Shown here: positions 9,726 to 18,625 of the stretch, one piece after another
How the letters are laid out: every line of letters starts with the position of its first letter
How positions within the stretch are numbered: the first letter of the stretch is position 1
NCBI GenBank assembly: GCA_019638625.1
Contig: JAHBTK010000001.1
Location: forward strand, 363,434-427,433
Origin: Chitinophagaceae bacterium
GTDB taxonomy: Bacteria; Bacteroidota; Bacteroidia; Chitinophagales; Chitinophagaceae
Length of the DNA: 64,000 bases
Direction: 5' to 3'
The notes under the pieces: model-generated
The model's database searches: none
The model's input: the letters and a program-made list of their open reading frames with translations, nothing else
What the model was told of the DNA's origin: nothing
Program-made: the position numbers and the translations under genes

Positions 9726-11129
9726 ATGCAAAAAAAGAATGTTTTTGAAAAGCCTTTAGTATTTCTTTTTGTTGCCTATCTTTTGTTGTTCTTTTTTACT
9801 TGCAACAATGGCTTCTTTTGGGATACAATTCATCTGGCTTCTCTGCAGGCCTGGTGGTACTATGACAATAATTTTGCATTTTTCTTTCTACCGGACAACA
9901 TTGATAGTGGTCATCCATCATATTTTGCGATGTTGTTGGCCTTACTATGGAAAATATTTCAACCATCCCTGCTGGTAGGACATTTGATGATGCTGCCTTT
10001 TATAATTTTATTGATTGTTGAGGTGGTGAAATCCTCAAAATATTATTTCCCCGAAAATTGGCCGTTCGTTGCTTTATTAATACTATTCAACCCTATTATT
10101 TTAACGCAATCGACACTGGTAAGCCCGGATGTTTTACTGGTTTGCTTCTTTTTTTTTACACTTAATGGAATTTTACAAAATAGTTTTAAAAGGATTCTGA
10201 TTGGAGCGCTTTTGTTGGGAGCGATAAGTATGCGTGGTATGATGTGCATTCCCTACCTGTTTATTTTTGGAGTGTTTAAAAGCAGGGTCCCGGGTGTTTC
10301 CATTCTCAGGATGTTATTGTCATTTACGCCTGGAGCTTTTTTGGCTTTCCTGTTTTTGTTGATGCATTACATACAAAAGGGTTGGGTGGGCTATCATGAA
10401 GGTTCACCCTGGGCAGCATCCTTTGAAGGAGCGGGAGTCTCCGGCTTTTTCCGGAATGTGGTTGTTTTCTTCTGGCGGTTGTTTGATCTTGGAATGGTAT
10501 TTATGTGGTTGACAACCCTGGTTCTTACTCTAAAAGCCAAATTCAATTTCAGTAAGAGAACTAAAGAACTTCTGTTGTTGGGTAGCCTGTGTTTTTTATT
10601 CTCGATATTACTTCAGTTTTTTTATAAATACTCATTATTGCACAGGTATTTGTTTCCCTTTATTGCAATAATGATTTTGGTGTTTTGTTCTGTTTTAGAA
10701 GAAACAGTAACGTCTGCCAGGTTTAAAAGGAATTCCTGTATTGCCCTTATTTTTTTGATTGCCGGTAATTTTTGGATATACCCGGACAGGATAGCAAAAA
10801 GCTGGGATGCCACCCTGGCTCACCTTCCTTATTACAAGTTGAGAAAAGAGGCTTTGGAGTATTTGGATCAAACCAAACTGTCTCTGAGCAGGGTTAGCGG
10901 TAGTTTCCCTTACTATGAAACCGGAAAATGCCTTGATTTAACCAGCGACACTGTGAGGTATTCACAAGCAGATCTGGAGATTGCCGAATACATTTTGTAC
11001 TCTAATATTTCCAATGATTTTTCAGATACACAGCTATTGTTCCTAAAAGAGGAATGTATACCGGTTAAAACATTTGGCAAATGGCCAGTTCGGTTTGTGC
11101 TATACAGAAACCCCGGGTTTAACAAATAG
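9726..11129 (+). CDS. Polytopic membrane glycosyltransferase (GT39/ArnT-like, GT-C fold)
   Basis: The 467-residue protein has roughly ten hydrophobic segments. The first loop, after 'NGFFWDTIHLASLQAWWYYDNNF', contains acidic residues as in the catalytic loop of GT-C enzymes that take sugars from polyprenyl-phosphate carriers, and 'DSGHPSYFAMLLALLW' follows. A TTG at 9699 could extend the frame by 9 codons; the ATG at 9726 is preferred. It follows the methyltransferase by 54 bp on the same strand. Its last 30 bp overlap the 3' end of the convergent YfhO-like gene. Sugar and acceptor are unknown. Confidence 0.75.
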   Translation: MQKKNVFEKPLVFLFVAYLLLFFFTCNNGFFWDTIHLASLQAWWYYDNNFAFFFLPDNIDSGHPSYFAMLLALLWKIFQPSLLVGHLMMLPFIILLIVEVVKSSKYYFPENWPFVALLILFNPIILTQSTLVSPDVLLVCFFFFTLNGILQNSFKRILIGALLLGAISMRGMMCIPYLFIFGVFKSRVPGVSILRMLLSFTPGAFLAFLFLLMHYIQKGWVGYHEGSPWAASFEGAGVSGFFRNVVVFFWRLFDLGMVFMWLTTLVLTLKAKFNFSKRTKELLLLGSLCFLFSILLQFFYKYSLLHRYLFPFIAIMILVFCSVLEETVTSARFKRNSCIALIFLIAGNFWIYPDRIAKSWDATLAHLPYYKLRKEALEYLDQTKLSLSRVSGSFPYYETGKCLDLTSDTVRYSQADLEIAEYILYSNISNDFSDTQLLFLKEECIPVKTFGKWPVRFVLYRNPGFNK

Positions 11130-13172
11130 TTTTTTTAGCGCCTCAATGGCCAGCATAAGCAGAGCCGTAACGGATAAAATAAGTGAGAAGACCAGGAGAA
11201 TGACGATCTTCTTATTCTTAAAGTCAAAATTTATATTTTGCTTTCCTGCCCCGCTATCTATTGACATGAAAGTACTTTCGCTTATGTAAATGGGCGTCGG
11301 TTGATGATTGACAGTAGCCTGCCAGAAAGGATAGTGGTTTTGTTTTATTGTTATAGAAGCTCCTGACTGAACTTTGGCTTCAAGCGAAATATGGTTGGGG
11401 GAAAAACCCGTTACTTCCAGGCTGTTTTCCGGATTTTTATCCAGGTATGCAAAGGGTTTTTCATTTATTTCATGGAGATTATGTTGTTGGAATAGTAAAA
11501 AAGTGTTGTTGAGTGTTATGGGATATGACACCCACTGCGTACTTCCAATCTGTTTGCTGTAAAAAGACCAATCACCTACCATTTTGGTTTGTTCCGTATT
11601 AAGTACCGGGTTTGCCGCAGTAGGCTGCGGCCGGGGGATCGGAAATCCTTCAGGGCTTTTTGATAAAATATTATCAATATCTCTCAGGGAAGACTTGCCA
11701 ACACCCGTATAAGGAATATTTAACAAGGATGCAATGCATATTTCTATAGCGATCAGCAGCAGAAGCGGTTTTCCGGGTTTTGAAATAACCCGTTTAAAAA
11801 GAAAAAGAAAAAAGATTTGCAGGAAACTCTGGAAAAGCAGGCAGTCATAAAATGAAATAGAAGTAACAAGGTCTTTAAGGTTTTCTCTTGCCTGATCACC
11901 GGAAGCAATACCGGCAAATAAAATACTGTCTTTTGTATGTAATATTTGATATCCCGAATAGAATATCGTTAAAACAACTATACTGAGGAGGAAATAAATC
12001 GCGGCGTGGTGTCTTTTGAGCTGTATTGCTTTTAAGTTTTGCTCAAACGTCATTACAGAAAATATGATAACGGATAAGAGCGCAAAAATCCTATACTCTC
12101 CGCTCAGGCGTACAAATCCAATTAATGGAAGTTGATATGTTATTGATTTGAAGAATTGTGAGCTGAATATAAGAAAGATAAAAAGCAACAATAACAGCAA
12201 TAGCTGCCATTTTGTTTTTTTGGTAAAAAGTCCGTATAAAAAAAACAGCAGGCAGAATAAGCCAACATAGGAATTGCGTATGGTGTTGCTGGTGGCAAAA
12301 AAAGTATCATTTTTAGTGGTGGATAGGGGAAACAAAACCGATAACCAGCTTTGGACTGTCGTAGGGTTGGATATTAGGTCTATTGACATTTTTTCTCCCC
12401 TGCTTATATAAGGCAATATTTCCAGGTAGGCCACAAGCGGCCCGATGGAAAATATAAGGATGGATAAGAGAATTGTAAGATTTTTTTTGAAAATTATTTT
12501 AACGTTTTCCCGGGATTTTTCAACAAATAGTGCTTTGCTCAAAAAAGCTAATATCAAAGTTGATAGAAAATAGATCATTCCTATTATCAGCCCCGGATGG
12601 GCGGCGCTCACAAACAGAAAAAACAGGAAGCCGGTAGAAGCTAATCGACGCAGGGTTATCGAGTCCAGCGTTTTCAGGTAAATTCCGATACACCAGGGCA
12701 GCAGGGCTGCTCCGGATATCCAGTTAAAATGCTGCAGGTGCCCGACAAAATAGCCGCAACACATATAAATACTCCCTGCTGCCAGGCGGCTGTATTTGCT
12801 CAGCCCCCAATAGCCGGTAAGATAATACATTCCCAAACCGCTGATGAATATGTAAAACCCTTCTTCAATAGTAAAACTATAGGCATTGTAGCCCACCGTA
12901 GAGGCAATTAACCAGGTTAGTGGATTCCAGTATGCGCTACTCATATCTCCGTATTGGGGAATTCCATAATTTATAAACGGATTCCAAAGTGGCAGGTAAC
13001 CGGAACGGATGCTTTCACTCATAAAAAATTTGGGAGGAAAGTAACCGGTGAAAGAGTCGTTCTTTAAGGCAAATAAAAAAGATGAAATGGGCAGATAAGC
13101 AGTTATTGCAATCAATAAAAAAAATATAATTATTTTTATTGATTGCTTATTTGGTTTTGTATAAACTTGCAT
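11100..13172 (-). CDS. YfhO-like polytopic membrane protein
   Basis: The roughly 690-residue protein has about twelve membrane segments in its first 500 residues and a soluble C-terminal part of beta character, then a final membrane helix near residue 665. The extracytoplasmic loop 'SGYLPLWNPFINYGIPQYGD' and the 'NPLTWL' that follows are the signature of the YfhO family, putative GT-C glycosyltransferases that in Firmicutes are linked to glycosylation of teichoic acids and other surface polymers. The next Met downstream (13172) is used; a start at 13190 would add six residues and come within 9 bp of the divergent gene. The gene's end overlaps the convergent glycosyltransferase by 30 bp. Confidence 0.75.
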   Translation of the reverse strand: MQVYTKPNKQSIKIIIFFLLIAITAYLPISSFLFALKNDSFTGYFPPKFFMSESIRSGYLPLWNPFINYGIPQYGDMSSAYWNPLTWLIASTVGYNAYSFTIEEGFYIFISGLGMYYLTGYWGLSKYSRLAAGSIYMCCGYFVGHLQHFNWISGAALLPWCIGIYLKTLDSITLRRLASTGFLFFLFVSAAHPGLIIGMIYFLSTLILAFLSKALFVEKSRENVKIIFKKNLTILLSILIFSIGPLVAYLEILPYISRGEKMSIDLISNPTTVQSWLSVLFPLSTTKNDTFFATSNTIRNSYVGLFCLLFFLYGLFTKKTKWQLLLLLLLFIFLIFSSQFFKSITYQLPLIGFVRLSGEYRIFALLSVIIFSVMTFEQNLKAIQLKRHHAAIYFLLSIVVLTIFYSGYQILHTKDSILFAGIASGDQARENLKDLVTSISFYDCLLFQSFLQIFFLFLFKRVISKPGKPLLLLIAIEICIASLLNIPYTGVGKSSLRDIDNILSKSPEGFPIPRPQPTAANPVLNTEQTKMVGDWSFYSKQIGSTQWVSYPITLNNTFLLFQQHNLHEINEKPFAYLDKNPENSLEVTGFSPNHISLEAKVQSGASITIKQNHYPFWQATVNHQPTPIYISESTFMSIDSGAGKQNINFDFKNKKIVILLVFSLILSVTALLMLAIEALKKLFVKPGVSV

Positions 13173-13199
13173 CAAATAAAAGTACAACATTCAGTAATA

Positions 13200-13898
13200 A
13201 TGCCTGGGAGAACTTTTGATGATTTTGACGACTTTGCAAACGACTATCGCAATATTCACTCGGAGAACATTAAGTTATCCGGTGCGGATAGTTTATACTT
13301 TGCAGAATACAAAATACTGGAACTTAAAAAATTTGAAAGCGACTTGCCACAGCAAATACTTGATATTGGTTGCGGCGATGGGGCAACCGAAGTTTTTATT
13401 CAACGTAATTTTCCTTCCTGGCATACAATGGCAATTGATGTGTCTGAAAAAAGCTTGCAGCGGGCAAAACAGAGGAACCTTGATAATGTAAGTTTTATCT
13501 GTTATGATGGCAAAGAAATTCCATTTGAAGAGAATAGTTTTGACATAGTGTTTGTAGCCGCTGTATTGCATCATATCGATTTTTCATTGCATGATGCTTT
13601 TGTAAAAGATATCTACCGGGTGTTAAAAAAGGGCGGAAGGGTCTATGTTTTCGAACATAACCCATTGAATCCTGCAACAAAATACCTGGTTAAAACCTGT
13701 GTGTTTGACAAAAATGCTCATTTACTGGGTTATCGATATGCTTATCGATTATTGAAATCATCTGGATTTACGCTCATCAAAAAAAAATTCATACTCTTTT
13801 TCCCCCGTAAGGGGATATTATCTTTCCTTCTAAATCTTGAAAACAAACTAGGCTGGCTGCCGTTTGGTGCCCAATACTATTTTCGCGCTGTAAAATAA
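13200..13898 (+). CDS. Class I SAM-dependent methyltransferase (Methyltransf_11/25 type)
   Basis: The 232-residue protein has motif I 'ILDIGCGDGATE' near residue 50, motif II 'MAIDVSE', an 'IPFEENSFDIVF' strand, 'AVLHHI', and 'VLKKGGRVYVFEHNPLNP'. This is the classic small-molecule methyltransferase layout, as in UbiE/Coq5 relatives. The frame extends upstream to 13143 but would run into the divergent YfhO-like gene; the ATG at 13200 fits the domain start. It sits alone on the plus strand between minus-strand glycan genes, 3 bp from the end of the convergent GT2 gene. The substrate is unknown. Confidence 0.85.
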   Translation: MPGRTFDDFDDFANDYRNIHSENIKLSGADSLYFAEYKILELKKFESDLPQQILDIGCGDGATEVFIQRNFPSWHTMAIDVSEKSLQRAKQRNLDNVSFICYDGKEIPFEENSFDIVFVAAVLHHIDFSLHDAFVKDIYRVLKKGGRVYVFEHNPLNPATKYLVKTCVFDKNAHLLGYRYAYRLLKSSGFTLIKKKFILFFPRKGILSFLLNLENKLGWLPFGAQYYFRAVK

Positions 13899-13901
13899 TA
13901 T

Positions 13902-14837
13902 TCATTGCTCATCTATATTGGATTTATCAATGATGTATGGTTGTCGGTTACGTACGGAATCGTTGATACGGCTGATATATTCACCGATAATTCCAATGCT
14001 TAACAATTGGACACCTCCTAAAAATAAAATAGTGATCATCATGGATGCCCACCCTGTGATAGTTTGTCCCCAAACCAATTTAGCAAACAGCACGTACACA
14101 ATAAACAGGAATGCAAAAAAAGAAACAATAATGCCAATCAGGCTGGCAAATTTTAAAGGAAAACTGGAGAACCCCGTAATGCCATCTATGGCAAAACTAA
14201 ACATTTTTCTATAGGTGAAATTTGTACTGCCATTTTTTCTTTCTTCTCTTTCATATGTTATAAAAGTCTCTTTAAAACCAAGCCATGCGATCTGCCCTCT
14301 CAGAAATTTTCTGTGATCATTCATTTTCAATAATTCATTGCACACTTTTCTATCCATTATTCTAAAATCACCTGTATCGACAGGGATGTTTATGGCTGTT
14401 ATTTTTCTTAGTATCCTGTAGAAGATTTTCGCAGTTGCTTTTTTTACAAAAGTTTCTCCTTTCCTGTTTATACGTTTTGCATAGACTACATTATAACCCT
14501 GTTTTATTTTTAAAAATAAATTTGCTATTATTTCCGGTGGGTCTTGCAGGTCTCCGTCAATTAAGACAATATATTCTCCTTTGCACTTTTGTAGCCCGGC
14601 AAACAGGGCAATCTGGTGGCCAAAGTTCCTGCTAAAGCTGATATACTTTACACAATCATCTTTTGATGCAATGTTTTCTATGGAAAGCAGGGTGTGGTCT
14701 TTACTCCCATCATCCACAAATATTATTTCATAACTGACCTCCATTCGTTTCAATACATTGGTAAGTCTGTTGTGTAGTTCAAATATATTTTGATCTTCGT
14801 TTAATAATGGCACAATTACAGAAAATTGTAGAGGCAT
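13902..14837 (-). CDS. GtrB/DPM1-like polyprenyl-phosphate glycosyltransferase (GT2)
   Basis: The 311-residue protein has an N-terminal GT2 domain: 'VIVPLLNEDQNI', 'IIFVDDGSKDHT' (nucleotide/metal-binding Asp pair) and 'IVLIDGDLQDPPE' (DxD-type motif). 'FRIMDRKV' follows. The C-terminal 80 residues hold two membrane helices. This is the architecture of bactoprenol glucosyltransferases (GtrB, CsbB, YfdH), which load a sugar on undecaprenyl phosphate at the inner face of the membrane. Such enzymes work with a flippase and a polytopic GT-C that moves the sugar to a surface polymer. The 530-residue membrane protein 6 bp upstream in the same operon, and the other GT-C genes nearby, are plausible partners. 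Confidence 0.9.
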   Translation of the reverse strand: MPLQFSVIVPLLNEDQNIFELHNRLTNVLKRMEVSYEIIFVDDGSKDHTLLSIENIASKDDCVKYISFSRNFGHQIALFAGLQKCKGEYIVLIDGDLQDPPEIIANLFLKIKQGYNVVYAKRINRKGETFVKKATAKIFYRILRKITAINIPVDTGDFRIMDRKVCNELLKMNDHRKFLRGQIAWLGFKETFITYEREERKNGSTNFTYRKMFSFAIDGITGFSSFPLKFASLIGIIVSFFAFLFIVYVLFAKLVWGQTITGWASMMITILFLGGVQLLSIGIIGEYISRINDSVRNRQPYIIDKSNIDEQ

Positions 14838-14843
14838 GATCGC

Positions 14844-16436
14844 TTAATTTATTTTATATACTTTGAAAGTGCTGTTTTCAAACACGGCTTTCTTCAAATA
14901 TGGTTCTGGTTGTAAAGCGTTATCACTTTTTTCAGTATATAGATATACATTTTTATTTATCCAGGCTTCGTCTTTTTTATTTTGTTGTAGAAAGCTGCTG
15001 ACAGCTTCTCTTTTGTTGTCAATATCAAATGTAAGAATAGGATGTGGTACCCATGCTTTATTGTCACCATATAATTGTATTGCCATACTTAAAGCATAAT
15101 TTTTTTCAGAACCAATTACTATTGCAGCGTCTTTTTTGTGTTTAAAGAAATTAATAAGATCTTTTTCTTCCGGGGTAAAGTAGGTGCCTGCAATACCAGG
15201 TTTTTCTGCCGCATAGCCAAACCAGGTGATATTGTCAAATAAAAAAATGAAACATAGAGCGGCTAATATTAGCCAACCTTTTATGTTCCCGGCTTTATAT
15301 TGATCAATTATTTGCTTTAAAGCGGGTATACAAAATAGAAAGAATCCTGAATAAACATAGCCCCTTGTGAAGTGTATGGGTTGTACAGGCTTCAAGGCAA
15401 ATCCATGGATTGATAAAAGAAATGCCATTACTCCCCACCAAAAGAATAATCTGTTGTTGCTTTTTGAAAAATGGGCTTTCAATAATGACACATTTTTTAT
15501 ACAAAGAAAGCACAAGAACCAAACTATGCCATATGCCGGCACAAAATGCCATGCTTTATATCCCCAATCCAAAGCAACAAGTTTACTTACTTGCTTGTAA
15601 GTTTCAAATTTCCCTAAAATGCCTGTGTAATAAATAAAAAAAATGCCGAAGGCTGTAAGAATTATGTAAAACTGACTTTTGTTGTATGTTGGGTTCCTGA
15701 AATAAAATACTTCCATTGTTATCCATGCAAGTACAATACAAAGTAATTCAATAGAGGTATATGGATGCGACAAAATCAGTAGCAGCAACACAAAAAATAC
15801 AGATATAAACTTCTTTTTCAATAAAAGTAGCACGCAATACACGAATAGAAAATGGTAATAGGCTTCCAGTGGATACATGAGGCTGCGGCCAAAATTAAGA
15901 CACCAGCCACCATTGCCGGGATCAAGAAAAAAAATGTTAGTGCTGATGTTGTGCCATGAACCTTTAAATATTGTAAAATGTAAAACCAGTCCCATTAGGG
16001 AAAGAAAGCCGCCCCCCCAGCAAAATAAAAGAGTAATTATATTTTTATACCTGTATTGTGGTATTAATAAGGCGATAATTTCAATAACTATCCTTAACGT
16101 TAGTACTGTAAAAATGAAGCCGAACAACATAAGTAAAATGCCGGGATCTGTTCCCAGCCATTTCCAGCAATAGCCAAGGACTAAAAACTGCGGCTGAAAG
16201 AAAACCGCTCCATCATTAAAACTGTTAAGGATTGGATATTCATATAAAAACAAAGCATTGCCAGTTGCATATTCTTTTGCGCTGCACATATAAAGTATAT
16301 GCTCCCACTGTATAAAACCCGTAGGCAAATGTGCTGTATCGTGATTTAAATAATGCAGGCCATATAAAAAAAATATGGGGCTGGCCAGTAAAAAGGCGAA
16401 GCTCCATTTTTGTACATTATTTTTAGTAACTAACAT
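14844..16436 (-). CDS. Polytopic membrane protein, probable GT-C-type glycosyltransferase
   Basis: The roughly 530-residue protein has about eleven hydrophobic segments and a short C-terminal soluble tail with 'ALQPEPYLKKAVFENSTFKVYKI'-type content. The first external loop holds 'NHDTAHLPTGFIQWEH'. I do not recognise a named family with certainty. Topology, size and the operon with a GtrB-like GT2 gene (6 bp gap) suggest an enzyme using polyprenyl-phosphate sugars. Start 16436 (ATG) is used; a TTG codon precedes it directly. The gene is clearly AT-richer than the flanking housekeeping genes, in line with horizontal acquisition of surface-glycan loci. Confidence 0.6.
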   Translation of the reverse strand: MLVTKNNVQKWSFAFLLASPIFFLYGLHYLNHDTAHLPTGFIQWEHILYMCSAKEYATGNALFLYEYPILNSFNDGAVFFQPQFLVLGYCWKWLGTDPGILLMLFGFIFTVLTLRIVIEIIALLIPQYRYKNIITLLFCWGGGFLSLMGLVLHFTIFKGSWHNISTNIFFLDPGNGGWCLNFGRSLMYPLEAYYHFLFVYCVLLLLKKKFISVFFVLLLLILSHPYTSIELLCIVLAWITMEVFYFRNPTYNKSQFYIILTAFGIFFIYYTGILGKFETYKQVSKLVALDWGYKAWHFVPAYGIVWFLCFLCIKNVSLLKAHFSKSNNRLFFWWGVMAFLLSIHGFALKPVQPIHFTRGYVYSGFFLFCIPALKQIIDQYKAGNIKGWLILAALCFIFLFDNITWFGYAAEKPGIAGTYFTPEEKDLINFFKHKKDAAIVIGSEKNYALSMAIQLYGDNKAWVPHPILTFDIDNKREAVSSFLQQNKKDEAWINKNVYLYTEKSDNALQPEPYLKKAVFENSTFKVYKIN

Positions 16437-16686
16437 CAAAATTAATTATACAACGATCAATATCATAAACGTATAAAAATCCTAATAAATAATTTCCTGC
16501 TTATAGTCAATCAGGCAACGTCTCCTTTATATTTAAGTTTTATGCTTTTGTGAATTGAATAGGTAGGATTTACGACAGTTATTAATTGACAGGGTTTTAG
16601 TATCGATTGAAGTGAATAAGTTACGAAATGTATGATTTTTGTCTGTAGTGAACTTTTTACCTGAATATTTGATCATGTCAACAGTA

Positions 16687-17283
16687 TTAGTTTTGGGAAC
16701 CAACTTCTCTCCCTCTCACCACATACTTCCCGATAATATCAAATTCCAGGTTCACTGTGTTGCCGATATACATTTGGTTCATATTGGTGTGTTGGTAGGT
16801 GTAGGGGATGATGGCTACCGAAAACTCATTGAAACCAACATTGAAAATCGTGAGACTGACACCGTTCAGGGCAATGGATCCTTTCTCCACTACCAGCCCG
16901 GAAAACTGCTCCGGAAACCGGAACCGGAACTCCCAACTGCCATCCAGGTCCCTGGTCGCTGTACAAATGCCCGTGGTGTCCACATGCCCCTGCACAAAAT
17001 GCCCGTCGAGCCTTCCGTTGGCTGCCAGGCATCTCTCCAGGTTGACCCTGTCTCCGGTCTTCCACTGGCCCAGGTTGGTTTTTTCCAGTGTCTCCTGTAT
17101 GGCGGTAACGCGGTGCCACGTCTCCCCGGTTTCTTCCACGGTCAGGCATACGCCATTGTGGCATACGCTCTGGTCCGCTTTCAGTTCCCTGCTTATGGGG
17201 GAGCTGATCCGGAAACTACGGTTGGTACCGCTGGTTTCTATAGATACTACCTGCCCGAAACTTTCAATAATACCCGTAAACAT
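16687..17283 (-). CDS. ribE: Riboflavin synthase, alpha chain
   Basis: The 198-residue enzyme joins two 6,7-dimethyl-8-ribityllumazine molecules into riboflavin. It has the two tandem lumazine-binding barrels expected of the family. The N-terminal 'MFTGIIESFGQV' is diagnostic, 'VCHNGVCLTVEETG' closes barrel one, and 'DGHFVQGHVDTTG' plus 'IALNGVSLTIF' mark barrel two. Length is normal (about 195-220). It diverges from rpsU across a 106-bp gap. ribD lies 13 kb away, so riboflavin genes are scattered. I see no FMN riboswitch upstream. Confidence 0.96.
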   Translation of the reverse strand: MFTGIIESFGQVVSIETSGTNRSFRISSPISRELKADQSVCHNGVCLTVEETGETWHRVTAIQETLEKTNLGQWKTGDRVNLERCLAANGRLDGHFVQGHVDTTGICTATRDLDGSWEFRFRFPEQFSGLVVEKGSIALNGVSLTIFNVGFNEFSVAIIPYTYQHTNMNQMYIGNTVNLEFDIIGKYVVRGREVGSQN

Positions 17284-17306
17284 ATCCGCAAGTTACTGAA
17301 CTGCAA

Positions 17307-17314
17307 CAAATTTA
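17307..17314 (-). promoter_or_regulatory. Candidate ribE -7 element
   Basis: TAAATTTG on the minus strand matches TAnnTTTG 24 bp upstream of the ribE ATG. No clear -33 TTTG is seen at the right distance, so this is tentative. Confidence 0.35.
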
Positions 17315-17323
17315 TCATTTCCC

Positions 17324-17354
17324 TTGTTTGGTTGGTGATTTTATATTACCTTTG
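17324..17354 (+). promoter_or_regulatory. rpsU promoter (Bacteroidota type)
   Basis: TACCTTTG at 17347-17354 is an exact TAnnTTTG -7 element. Upstream TTG (17324-17326) and TTTG (17327-17330) give 20 or 16 nt spacing. The transcript start would be about 30 nt before the rpsU ATG. Confidence 0.6.
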
Positions 17355-17371
17355 CACTCCTAAAAACCAAT

Positions 17372-17380
17372 AAAGGGGGT
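17372..17380 (+). promoter_or_regulatory. Strong Shine-Dalgarno site of rpsU
   Basis: AAAGGGGGT differs from the perfect anti-SD complement AAAGGAGGT by one base, which still allows a G-U pair. It sits 9 nt before the ATG. No other gene in the window shows a comparable site. Confidence 0.7.
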
Positions 17381-17389
17381 ATAATATTT

Positions 17390-17587
17390 ATGCTGATTAT
17401 TGATTCAAAAGATTGCGAAAACATAGACAAAGCGCTTAAGAAGTACAAAAAGAAGTTTGAAAAGTCAAAGATTCTTTTGCAGTTAAGGGGACGTCAGTCC
17501 TTTACCAAACCTTCGGTAAGGCGTCGTGGGGAGATTTTAAAGGCAATCTACAAGCAGAACATACTGAGCGGAAAAATAGACGTTTAA
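17390..17587 (+). CDS. rpsU: 30S ribosomal protein bS21
   Basis: The 65-residue basic protein matches bS21: 'IDKALKKYKKKFEKSKIL', then 'RQSFTKPSVRRRGEILKA'. In Bacteroidota ribosomes bS21 helps to hide the 3' end of 16S rRNA, so most mRNAs do not use Shine-Dalgarno pairing. rpsU itself keeps a strong site, which fits autoregulation by bS21 level. It is followed 49 bp later by the xerC-type recombinase, the gene order common in this phylum. Confidence 0.96.
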   Translation: MLIIDSKDCENIDKALKKYKKKFEKSKILLQLRGRQSFTKPSVRRRGEILKAIYKQNILSGKIDV

Positions 17588-17636
17588 TCGTCATTTTGAA
17601 CCATATTTTCAAAGTAGCCGTATAGTTTTTAACTTT

Positions 17637-18542
17637 ATGGCTACTTTTTTTATGCCTGATACACAATATGCTACGTTTATTGAATACTTGGAATTTGAAA
17701 AAAGGTATTCGCCACACACCGTTATCGCCTACCGGAGCGATCTGGCTCGGTTTTTCGAATACCTGGAGGAAGAGCAAGGTAGCCTAAGCGTAGAGCAGAT
17801 TGAGCCCCGGTTTATAAAATCCTGGTTGGCCGGTTTAATGAAGGACAAAGCCGATGCCAAATCGGTAAAACGCAAAATCTCAACGCTCAAAGCGTATTTC
17901 AGGTTCCTGGTGCGTACCGGGGTGATAAAAGGCTCGCCTATGGCCACCATTATAAGCCCCAAAGCAGGTAAAAAATTACCTGTATATGTGGAATCGCCGG
18001 ATACTGATACCCTGTTCAGGCATGTGGAATTCCCGGATGACTGGCGGGGAATGACCGAAAAGCTGATTTTGCTGTTGCTGTATAATACCGGGATCAGGTT
18101 GAGTGAGCTGATCAATATCAGGGAAGGGGAGGTAGACCCCGGTCAGACAACCATTAAGGTAATGGGCAAGGGAGGAAAGGAGCGGATCATCCCCGTCAGC
18201 CGCATGTTAATGCAGCAAATCCGGGGATATATTGCGAAAAAGCAGGAAAATACCCCGTTCGACAGGGAGTATCTGTTAGTGAGAGATAATGGTAAAAAGC
18301 TGTACCCCAGGTATGTTTACCTGGTCGTAAAAAAATATCTTTCCCTGGTCACTACCATTCAAAAAAAGAGCCCGCACGTACTTCGGCATACATTTGCCAC
18401 TCACCTTACCAATGAGGGGGCTGATCTGAATGCTGTCAAAGAGCTGCTGGGGCATTCCAGCCTGGCAGCCACCCAGATTTATACCCATAACAGCATTGAA
18501 AAGTTAAAGGATATACATAAAAAAGCCCACCCGAAAGCCTGA
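17637..18542 (+). CDS. xerC: Tyrosine recombinase XerC/XerD family
   Basis: The 301-residue recombinase has a SAM-like N-terminal DNA-binding domain (residues 10-95) and a catalytic domain. The active-site set is complete: Arg154 ('NTGIRLSEL'), Lys in 'GKGGKER' (about 178-183), His247 and Arg250 ('HVLRHTFATHL'), His273 ('LLGHSS') and nucleophile Tyr282 ('IYTHNS'). It resolves chromosome dimers at dif or acts in related recombination. The location between rpsU and hpf is a conserved housekeeping position, which argues against a phage integrase. No dif-like site was recognised. A second in-frame Met lies five codons downstream. Confidence 0.9.
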   Translation: MATFFMPDTQYATFIEYLEFEKRYSPHTVIAYRSDLARFFEYLEEEQGSLSVEQIEPRFIKSWLAGLMKDKADAKSVKRKISTLKAYFRFLVRTGVIKGSPMATIISPKAGKKLPVYVESPDTDTLFRHVEFPDDWRGMTEKLILLLLYNTGIRLSELINIREGEVDPGQTTIKVMGKGGKERIIPVSRMLMQQIRGYIAKKQENTPFDREYLLVRDNGKKLYPRYVYLVVKKYLSLVTTIQKKSPHVLRHTFATHLTNEGADLNAVKELLGHSSLAATQIYTHNSIEKLKDIHKKAHPKA

Positions 18543-18625
18543 TTTTCAGGCACTCTTAACATGAAATAAATCAGCGGTTCCGTTAACAAAAAATATTTGA
18601 AATCTTATTGATAAAGTATTAACTT

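Noticed and set aside
16437..16444. TAATTTTG on the minus strand as promoter of the 530-residue membrane protein gene
   Set aside because: It touches the ATG directly, so the transcript would start inside the gene; in such AT-rich DNA the match is expected by chance.
16687..17389. FMN riboswitch for ribE
   Set aside because: Only 106 bp separate ribE and rpsU and none of the conserved FMN-aptamer blocks is present.
17637..18542. Phage or island integrase
   Set aside because: The rpsU-recombinase-hpf order is a conserved housekeeping context and no attachment-site repeats or cargo genes flank it.
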